Shown here: in pieces, positions 32,337 to 37,842 of the stretch
Position numbering within the stretch: position 1 is the stretch's first letter
Layout: every line of letters starts with the position of its first letter
Assembly (NCBI GenBank): GCA_049800095.1
Contig: JBARJD010000089.1
Location: 1 to 37,842, forward strand
Length of the DNA stretch: 37,842 nt
Origin: JAKIWV01 sp049800095
GTDB taxonomy: Archaea > Thermoplasmatota > Thermoplasmata > Lutacidiplasmatales > UBA184
Reading direction: 5' to 3'
The notes under the pieces: generated by a model
Seen by the model: only the letters and a program-made list of their open reading frames with translations
Told to the model about the DNA's origin: nothing
Database searches by the model: none
Position numbers and translations under genes: made by a program

Positions 32337-34145
32337 TCAGCGGGACAGATGCCCGCCGACCTCGGCTTTCACGGCGACGGGCTCAGGGGTCGGTGCCACC
32401 GCGGGCGGGCGACGCGCAACACGAGGTCCGGCGGCTCCCTCCCCGTAAACGTACCGGCCCCCCCGCAGGGCGGACACGACGGCGCCGATCGCCGTCACGA
32501 CCCCGGCGAACACGAACGCTTCCGCAAGAGCGTGGGAGAATGCCGGTGCGATCGCGGACGCGAAGAAATGGGGCGCGAGCAAGGTCTGCGTCACGCTCGT
32601 CGAGAGCGGCGTCCATCCAGGGACCAGGGCCGCTCCTTGCAGGAGCAAACCCATCGGATTCTCCCCTAGGAAGGCGCCGAAGAGGGCGCCGGTGGGGTTG
32701 GAAGCCACGATGCTGCCGAGGATGCCGGTGTCGGGGGAGCCGACGTGCGCCGCCCCGAGTGCCTGATTGACCGAGCCGCCGAGTCCGGTGGAGAGACCGA
32801 GGATCACGATCGTGAAGAAGATGGCGAGCGAGACCTGTTGGCCGGTGTTCTGCAACGTGGCGAGCATGCCGGACGCCACGCCCCGATTCTCGGGAGGGAC
32901 CGAATTCATGACGGCGGCGGCATTGGGCGCGGCGAACATGCCCATGCCGCATCCCTGGACGAACAGCAGGAGCCCCATCTGCCAATACGCGAAGTTCGTC
33001 GGCAACAATGCCAATCCGAAGAACGTCGCCGACGCGACCACCAACCCGGTGGTCGCGAGGAGCTTCGGACCCCGGGAGTCGGAGAGCCATCCGCTCAGGG
33101 GACCGGCCACCAAGAATCCGGCGATCATCGGCATCATCAACACGCCGGCCCAGAACGGGGTCTCCGCGAACGAGTATCCGTGCAGGGGAAGCCAGATTCC
33201 CTGGAACCAAAGGACGAGCAGCAGCATCATGCCGCCCCGCGCCAACGAACCGAGGAACGACGTGATGTTGCCCGCGGCGAAGGACTGCACGCGGAACAGG
33301 GCGAGCCGGAACATCGGGTCGGCGACACGGGTCTCGACAAACAGGAAGGTGACCAGAAGCCCGATTCCTCCGATCAGCCCCCCGATGACCCAGGGATCGG
33401 ACCATCCCATGCTCGACGTGCCGTATGGGAGAAGTCCGTACGTGGTCGCGATGAGGAGCAGCGTCAAGCCGATGGCGAACAAGCCGTTGCCCAGGAAATC
33501 GATCCGCTGACCCGTGCGCCGGGTCGACGTCTCGCGCAGCTTCGCGTAGGCCCAGATCGTTCCGGCGACGCCCACGGGAACACTGACGAGGAAGATCAAG
33601 CGCCACGTGGGGAGGACCAGCGGCCCGAGGTGGAGCGTCGGGACGCTGGCGAGGATGCCCCCCAGAACGAGGCCGACCATCGACCCCCCGATGAACGCGA
33701 TCTGATTGATCCCGATCGCCTTGCCTCGTTCACTCGCGGGAAAGGCATCGGTGATGAGCGCCGTCGAGTTGGCCAGGAGGAAGGCGGAGCCTAGCGCTTG
33801 GATCAGTCGGAAGCCCACCAGCGCCCAGGCGCCCGACGTGCCGCTCCAGGGGTCCAGGAACAGAAAGACCGAACCGGTCGAGAATATCGCAAATCCCACA
33901 TTGTACATGCGGGCCCGGCCGAACATGTCGGAGAGTCGGCCGACCGTGACGAGGAGTGTGGCGGTCACGACCCCGTACCCGAGCAGGAGCCAGATCAGGA
34001 TCGGAAAGCTCGACGGGAGAAACGGATTCACTCCAACGCCACGGAGGATCACCGGAAGGGCGATCAGAAGGATCGTACCATCGAGGGAGGCCAGCAGCCC
34101 GCCGAGCGTCGTGTTCGAGAGCACGGTCCATTTGTAGGCGACCAT
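32337..34145 (-). CDS. DHA2-type (14-helix) MFS multidrug exporter
   Basis: Proton-driven drug efflux transporter of the EmrB/QacA type. It has 602 residues, the length of a 14-helix MFS protein. Motif D1 is LASLDGTILLIALPVI (residues 18-33, membrane-embedded D22). Motif A is VGRLSDMFGRARMYNVGF (loop 2-3). ANSTALITDAFPASERGKAI (motif near helix 5) and LVVASATFFGLALLP are also present. A long loop after helix 13 (NQALGAAHVGSPDTGILGSI) and a charged C-terminal tail follow. It lies 6 nt after the MarR gene, so one operon under that regulator. Confidence 0.92.
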   Translation of the reverse strand: MVAYKWTVLSNTTLGGLLASLDGTILLIALPVILRGVGVNPFLPSSFPILIWLLLGYGVVTATLLVTVGRLSDMFGRARMYNVGFAIFSTGSVFLFLDPWSGTSGAWALVGFRLIQALGSAFLLANSTALITDAFPASERGKAIGINQIAFIGGSMVGLVLGGILASVPTLHLGPLVLPTWRLIFLVSVPVGVAGTIWAYAKLRETSTRRTGQRIDFLGNGLFAIGLTLLLIATTYGLLPYGTSSMGWSDPWVIGGLIGGIGLLVTFLFVETRVADPMFRLALFRVQSFAAGNITSFLGSLARGGMMLLLVLWFQGIWLPLHGYSFAETPFWAGVLMMPMIAGFLVAGPLSGWLSDSRGPKLLATTGLVVASATFFGLALLPTNFAYWQMGLLLFVQGCGMGMFAAPNAAAVMNSVPPENRGVASGMLATLQNTGQQVSLAIFFTIVILGLSTGLGGSVNQALGAAHVGSPDTGILGSIVASNPTGALFGAFLGENPMGLLLQGAALVPGWTPLSTSVTQTLLAPHFFASAIAPAFSHALAEAFVFAGVVTAIGAVVSALRGGRYVYGEGAAGPRVARRPPAVAPTPEPVAVKAEVGGHLSR

Positions 34146-34151
34146 CGGGGC

Positions 34152-34652
34152 TCAGTCCGTGAGGGACGGCACTGCGGTCCGCCGGGCGAGTATCGCTTCG
34201 AGTTCCCGAGAGAGGACCCTCAGCCCCGCGAGGCCGGCCGGACTGAGTTCGGTCGCCAGATGGTCGAGAAACCGAGAGGTGCGACCTCCCGTTCTGCGTT
34301 GGAGTTCGTGTCCCTTTGCGGTCAACGTGAGCAGGCTCGCCCGTCGGTCGCCGGGGTTCCGTGTCCGGCCGATCAACCCCCGGTCTTCCAATCGGTCGAG
34401 GAGTTGAGTCATGCCGGCCGGAGTGACCGCCAAGAGGCGACCGAGCGCGGTCGGGCTGGCGATGCCCGAGGCGATCCAGGAGAGCGCCCAGAAATCCGTG
34501 ACGGCCAGCTGGTCCTGCTCCAGTTGATCCGTGACCATACGGCGGATCACCCGGAGGCTGACCGCCAGAGATTCGAAGGGAGTGCCCGACGCCGGATGGT
34601 ACCGGCGCACCGGGCGCGTCGTCTCGCGAAGCGTGAGGAGACCCTGTGTCAC
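34152..34652 (-). CDS. MarR-family transcription regulator of the MFS exporter
   Basis: A 166-residue MarR protein. Helices 1-2 and the dimer interface are LAVSLRVIRRMVTDQLEQDQ; the DNA-binding part is TALGRLLAVTPAGMTQLLDR, then LEDRGLIGRTRNPGDRRASL with the wing RRASLLTLTAKGHEL (about residues 60-118). The C-terminal dimer helices follow. It is a probable ligand-released repressor. The start is GTG 34652, with a TATA box 28-35 nt upstream. It is followed after 6 nt by its likely target exporter gene. Confidence 0.92.
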   Translation of the reverse strand: MTQGLLTLRETTRPVRRYHPASGTPFESLAVSLRVIRRMVTDQLEQDQLAVTDFWALSWIASGIASPTALGRLLAVTPAGMTQLLDRLEDRGLIGRTRNPGDRRASLLTLTAKGHELQRRTGGRTSRFLDHLATELSPAGLAGLRVLSRELEAILARRTAVPSLTD

Positions 34653-34660
34653 GATCGACT

Positions 34661-34689
34661 TATAGTTCGCAGCAATACATTATAGAACT
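34661..34689 (-). promoter_or_regulatory. Promoter and candidate MarR operator
   Basis: The minus-strand TATA box TCTATAAT at 34680-34687 is centred 31 nt upstream of the GTG. Two related sites flank the presumed initiation zone 20 bp apart: TATAGTTC (34661-34668) and TATAGAAC (34681-34688). AGTTC (34664-34668) and GAACT (34685-34689) form an inverted repeat. A dimer bound here would cover both the TATA box and the start site. Confidence 0.5.
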
Positions 34690-34785
34690 GTAGTAATCGA
34701 CGCGACCAACCGCCACGTTCCGGCACCGTGAACGCAGTACGTCTATGTATCCGGCGAACGCGGGGGGGGCGCGACGGCGTGCGGC

Positions 34786-35181
34786 TCAACGCAGCGAGAC
34801 CGGTTGCGGAGCGGCCGGCTCCGGCTCAATTTGGACGGCGGTTCCATACGCGAGAATCTCGGTCATCACCTCGCTAAGTTCCGAGGACGCAAACCCGACT
34901 CCGATCACCGCGTTCCCTCCCAGCGTTAATGCGTGCTGTTGGAGTCGCTGGAGGGCTTCGTGCCGAGTCTGGTCCAAGAGTTGCGTGTACTCCGTGATCT
35001 CCCCTCCGGCCAGGCTGCGAAAGCCCGCCGTGATGTTGCGACCGAGGCCCCGGGAACGGACGATGAGCCCCCAGGTGACGCCGAGGGTACGCACGATGCG
35101 AAAGCCCGGGACGTAGGGGGTGGTAACGGTGACCACGTTCGCAGACGGTAGAGGCGGTGGAGGGGGGGTGCCCTGCGCCAC
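34786..35181 (-). CDS. YbjQ/UPF0145 heavy-metal-binding-domain family protein
   Basis: A 131-residue protein with the complete YbjQ domain: VTVTTPYVPGFRIVRTLGVT, then RSRGLGRNITAGFRSLAGGE, EYTQLLDQTRHEALQRLQQH and GGNAVIGVGFASSELSEVMT. It is known as a small pentamer-forming domain of unclear function. The N-terminus is a proline run, and the C-terminus ends in EPEPAAPQPV. The start is GTG 35181, with CTTATG about 26 nt upstream. Metal binding is a family suggestion, not shown. Confidence 0.85.
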   Translation of the reverse strand: MAQGTPPPPPLPSANVVTVTTPYVPGFRIVRTLGVTWGLIVRSRGLGRNITAGFRSLAGGEITEYTQLLDQTRHEALQRLQQHALTLGGNAVIGVGFASSELSEVMTEILAYGTAVQIEPEPAAPQPVSLR

Positions 35182-35314
35182 ATCGCGCGCAGTACGGGGA
35201 ACAGCATAAGTTCACGGGACCCCGGCCCCACGCAGGGGGGTCCGACGCGATACGCCCCCGTCGGTCACCGGAAGAATATTGGACCCCTCAGAGATACCTT
35301 CCAGGGGATAGTCG

Positions 35315-35683
35315 ATGCATGGAAAGACCCCGGCACCGGCTATAGAGGCGATGGCGGCGTTTGAGCGGCTGACGCCGGCGGGAGCCAATATCACCATCAA
35401 GAAAGTGTTCGGACAGCCCGCAGCGTTCGTGAATGGGAACATGTTCATGGGCGTCTTTGGAGGGGACGTGTTCGTCCGACTCTCCGAAGAAGATTGTCGG
35501 TTGGCGCGCGAGAATCAGGGACTCGAGCCATTCGAACCGATGCCCGGCCGTCCGATGCGCGGGTACGTCGTGCTCCACGCGGAGATTCTCTCGTCCCCTT
35601 CCACGGCGCGCAACTGGGTGGCGAAGTCCCTGGCCTTCTCGGAGCGCCTCCCCGGAAAGAAACCTAAGCAAAAGGCGTCGTAG
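35315..35683 (+). CDS. TfoX N-terminal-domain protein
   Basis: A 122-residue stand-alone TfoX/Sxy N domain: ITIKKVFGQPAAFVNGNMFM (about residues 26-45), GVFGGDVFVRLSEEDCRLAR, then the FEPMPGRPMRGYVVLH segment and ARNWVAKSLAFSERLP. The C-terminal TfoX domain is missing, as in many small family members. A basic KKPKQKAS tail ends it. The domain's biochemical role is not known; a competence role should not be assumed in an archaeon. Confidence 0.85.
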   Translation: MHGKTPAPAIEAMAAFERLTPAGANITIKKVFGQPAAFVNGNMFMGVFGGDVFVRLSEEDCRLARENQGLEPFEPMPGRPMRGYVVLHAEILSSPSTARNWVAKSLAFSERLPGKKPKQKAS

Positions 35684-35822
35684 TGCGCCCCACCCCACGG
35701 ACCCGGGCTCACGGGTTTATCTCCCGGGTCGCGGTTCCCCCGCGCGCCACTGACGACGCCATCGAGCGTCGTAGACCGCGGCGAGGCGCCGCGGCGGAGT
35801 TTCGAAGTTGAGCACCCGCGGA

Positions 35823-36398
35823 ATGTATGTCGTCATCGAAGGGATCGACGGCACCGGTAAGACCGAGCTGGCGTCGAGACTGGTACCGGCGTTGCTTGCC
35901 CGGGGACACTCGATTTCAAGCTTCCGCGAGCCGACCGACAATTTCCTGCGGGAGCAGTTCAGCCGATTACGGAAAGTCGACTCACTAGCGGCGGCCCTCT
36001 GTTTCACGGTCGACCGAGAACTGTTGAGGCCGCAGATCGAACGGGCCCTCGAGCACGGCGACCTGGTGATTCAGGATCGCTCGTTCTATTCGACCCTCGC
36101 TTACCAGTTTCCGGCGCTGAGCTCCGACGCCTGGCGCGAGCTGGAACGGATCGAGCTCGCCCTCGCGATCGAGCCGGACCTCGTTCTCTATCTGGATGCG
36201 CCGGTGGATGTGGCAGTCCGCCGCGTCGAAGCCACAGGCCAGCTCGACCGGGACGAAGGGCCGCCCTATCTCGAGCGGGTGCACAAGAAGTTCGAGCAGA
36301 TGTTCCAACCACCCCGGTGGGTACGCATCGATGCCAGGGGCACCCCGGAGCGCACCCACCAGCTCGCGATGAACGTGCTCATGGCCGCCGGATTGTAA
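35823..36398 (+). CDS. tmk: Thymidylate kinase (dTMP kinase)
   Basis: Phosphorylates dTMP to dTDP. It has 191 residues from ATG 35823. The P-loop is VIEGIDGTGKTELA, the substrate-binding DR motif is VIQDRSFYSTLAYQ, FREPTDNFLREQ is the family's FxREP loop, and the lid region is RVEATGQLDRDEG. Strand VLYLDAPVDVAVRR is family-typical. The in-frame TTG at 35808 would add five residues; the ATG gives the usual MYVVIEGIDG start. It stands alone. Confidence 0.92.
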   Translation: MYVVIEGIDGTGKTELASRLVPALLARGHSISSFREPTDNFLREQFSRLRKVDSLAAALCFTVDRELLRPQIERALEHGDLVIQDRSFYSTLAYQFPALSSDAWRELERIELALAIEPDLVLYLDAPVDVAVRRVEATGQLDRDEGPPYLERVHKKFEQMFQPPRWVRIDARGTPERTHQLAMNVLMAAGL

Positions 36399-36478
36399 AC
36401 TCGTTCTGAACTCGAGACCCCTCCACCTCCCCGTAGTGCGGAAAACGGGGAGGGGGGTTCGCCCAATTCGGGCCCGGC

Positions 36479-37050
36479 TCAGTCCGGGGGACCCGTCCGC
36501 TCCCCGGACGGCGCCGCCAGGCGCGGTCCGATAGGGACCGCAAACGAGAGGGTCCCCGACCCGGGCTCAAGTGAAGGTGCGCGTTGTGGCGGTGCTCCGA
36601 TGCTCGACCAGCTCGACCCCGTCGGGCTCTCCACCGCCGGCGCGGCGGCATGGCCCGGTGTGTCCTTCCCGGGCCCGCGGGTAGTTGCTTCTGGCCCACG
36701 ACCCCTGTCGCGGCCCCGGAGGCCGACCGTCAGGCCGGGGAAAAGGGCGAGCAGGGCCACCACGACCACTGTCATGACCCCGCCCGATTCGGATAGGTAG
36801 TACCAGGGCCCCGAGGTCCCGCCATGTTTCTGGACCAGCCGTTGCCCGAGCGCAGCTACCTGCGCCTCAAGCGCGGCGATCTGCGTGGATTCTGCCACGG
36901 CATTCGCTTGCACGGTGCCGGGCCCGGACTCGAGCGCGGCAACCTGGGTTTGACCGGGCCCGTACGTCGAATTGCTCGACCTGAGGTTGCAAGCTCGCGA
37001 TGGTGGCCTGGAGGCCCGAGATGGGTCGGTGACCCCCGCGCCGTTCAAAG
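36479..37050 (-). pseudogene. Decayed coiled-coil membrane protein (fragments in different frames)
   Basis: Coiled-coil and membrane pieces lie in different frames on the minus strand. Near 37000, ISGLQATIASLQPQVEQF is a heptad stretch preceded in frame by a stop. From about 36950 on, another frame carries TQVAALESG, TQIAALEAQVAALGQRL, then a transmembrane helix VMTVVVVALLALFPGLTVGL and a charged low-complexity tail to 36479. A coiled-coil stalk, one membrane helix and a cytosolic tail is the layout of archaeal surface-protein C-termini. The break suggests a degraded gene or sequencing error. It is downstream of the transposase-like gene. Confidence 0.5.
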
Positions 37051-37052
37051 TG

Positions 37053-37842
37053 CTATCGTGAACGAGACCGTGATGAAGAACGAGTCGAATCGAGTCCGGC
37101 AATCGGAAAGGTCTCGATAGCTGCGTTGCGCCAGTGAGAGACGGCGCCGTTTCGCGTCCAGGCGAACGGTCGCCCGAATAGGGTCACCCCTTCCAAGAAA
37201 CTTCCCAGGAGCCTCTCGAGCACGGGAAGGTTCGGCAGCCCCCCGGCGTCGGGGGGCGAGACATTCCGAGGAACGAACCACTCCCGGATGACCGCCGAGA
37301 TTGGGCGGTCCTCTTCGGGCGTGACGAGGTGGAAACGGGGGTGCCGATCGATCCAGCGGACCACTCGGTCGTCGCGGGAGAACGAACTCGCTCCGGTCAG
37401 GAGGTGGATCTCGGAGGTGGGACCGGTTCGATTGTCGATCGACTCGAGGAACAGGAGCAATTCGCGAGACGTCAAGCGCCACGAGGAGGCGCTTGGGGGA
37501 ACGACATCGAGCACCCCCATCGTCTCCGCCAGGCGCTCGCCGGTCCCCACGGGATGGCTCACGAACTCTTCGGGGGGGGACCCGCCCTTCGAAGCCGTGC
37601 GCAACGAGGGTCCGGTTGACGCGGATGGGCCGGTGCGTGGTCCGACAGTGAGCGCAATCAAGGTGCCGGGCGGGTTCACATATATTCCCGCCACGTCGAC
37701 TCGTCGGTCGAGGAAACGCGGGTCCGCCGATAGCCTCCACCGCCGGTATCGCGGCGGCCGAACGCCGGAGCTTCGCCACACCTTTCCGATGGTCGTGTGG
37801 CTCACCCCCAGCACCTTTCCTAGGGTTCGCGTGGTCCAACGG
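37053..37842 (-). CDS. IS630/Tc1-mariner-like transposase relative, N-terminus off window, catalytic acids not seen
   Basis: The frame entering from the window edge reads WTTRTLGKVLGVSHTTIGKV, then WRSSGVRPPRYRRWRLSADP and DVAGIYVNPP, the typical IS630 helix-turn-helix and linker. Further on, FLESIDNRTGP, WIDRHPRFHLVTP and RPFAWTRNGAV match the order of an IS630 catalytic domain. Where the family has the first Asp (VDEKSQ), this has TVGPRTG; where it has VLDNYAAH, this has LLTGASSF; the third position (N-x-V-E) is SAVIREWF. So the DDE triad seems lost while one open frame of 263 codons is kept. It may be a domesticated or dying transposase. Confidence 0.7.
   Translation of the reverse strand, partial: RWTTRTLGKVLGVSHTTIGKVWRSSGVRPPRYRRWRLSADPRFLDRRVDVAGIYVNPPGTLIALTVGPRTGPSASTGPSLRTASKGGSPPEEFVSHPVGTGERLAETMGVLDVVPPSASSWRLTSRELLLFLESIDNRTGPTSEIHLLTGASSFSRDDRVVRWIDRHPRFHLVTPEEDRPISAVIREWFVPRNVSPPDAGGLPNLPVLERLLGSFLEGVTLFGRPFAWTRNGAVSHWRNAAIETFPIAGLDSTRSSSRSRSR

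Noticed and set aside
1..37842. CRISPR array
   Set aside because: No regularly spaced repeats of 25-40 nt were seen; repeated motifs in proteins at 7142-9766 are coding repeats.

Overview
The window is a GC-rich archaeal chromosome segment. I infer an uncultured member of the Thermoplasmatota. The evidence is: (i) several A/T-rich TATA-like boxes lying about 26-31 nt upstream of start codons, the layout of archaeal leaderless genes; (ii) a tRNA-Trp(CCA) gene interrupted by an intron at position 37/38 with bulge-helix-bulge splice bulges; (iii) archaeal-type families such as Dph6-like ligases, an HTH_10 (bacterio-opsin activator type) regulator and surface proteins with 'ESGLPxGTxW' repeats; and (iv) several TGATG, ATGA or GTGA stop/start overlaps. 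The phylum is inferred from gene content, since no rRNA is present.

Layout. 1-5.3 kb: a class III substrate-binding protein and the start of its FecCD/BtuC-type permease (minus strand). Next come a Dph6-like PP-loop protein coupled to a signal-less BtuF-like protein (minus), then an asparagine-synthetase-like protein with a zinc ribbon and a second Dph6-like protein (plus). The intron-containing tRNA-Trp overlaps the end of the last gene. 5.5-18.9 kb: a looser accessory region with large gaps. It holds two GNAT acetyltransferases, a large membrane-anchored glycoside-hydrolase-like surface protein, an alpha/alpha-toroid protein, a VOC protein, a small membrane protein, a frameshifted APH-type kinase, a surface protein coupled to a winged-helix regulator, a CX5R phosphatase and a methyltransferase. 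18.9-22.2 kb: a PiT-type phosphate transporter, an HTH_10 regulator divergent from a GyrI-like protein, and small genes including a Cys-rich mini-protein.

22.3-30.3 kb: the clearest unit, a tightly overlapped eight-gene heme operon on the minus strand, transcribed hemA-hemC-hemD-hemB-hemQ-hemL-hemE-hemH. It encodes the route from glutamyl-tRNA to uroporphyrinogen III and coproporphyrinogen III, plus a ferrochelatase and a coproheme-decarboxylase (HemQ/ChdC) homologue. This points to the coproporphyrin-dependent route. The coproporphyrinogen oxidase is not in the window.

30.5-37.8 kb: a hypothetical protein divergent from hemA, a methyltransferase, a MarR-DHA2 drug-exporter operon with a candidate operator, a YbjQ protein, a TfoX-N protein and thymidylate kinase. 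The window ends with a decayed coiled-coil membrane protein and an IS630-like transposase relative that appears to lack its catalytic acids.

Start codons were chosen from domain boundaries, TATA spacing, Shine-Dalgarno-like sequences or overlap with the upstream gene. All homology is by recognition of motifs and was not checked by a search.
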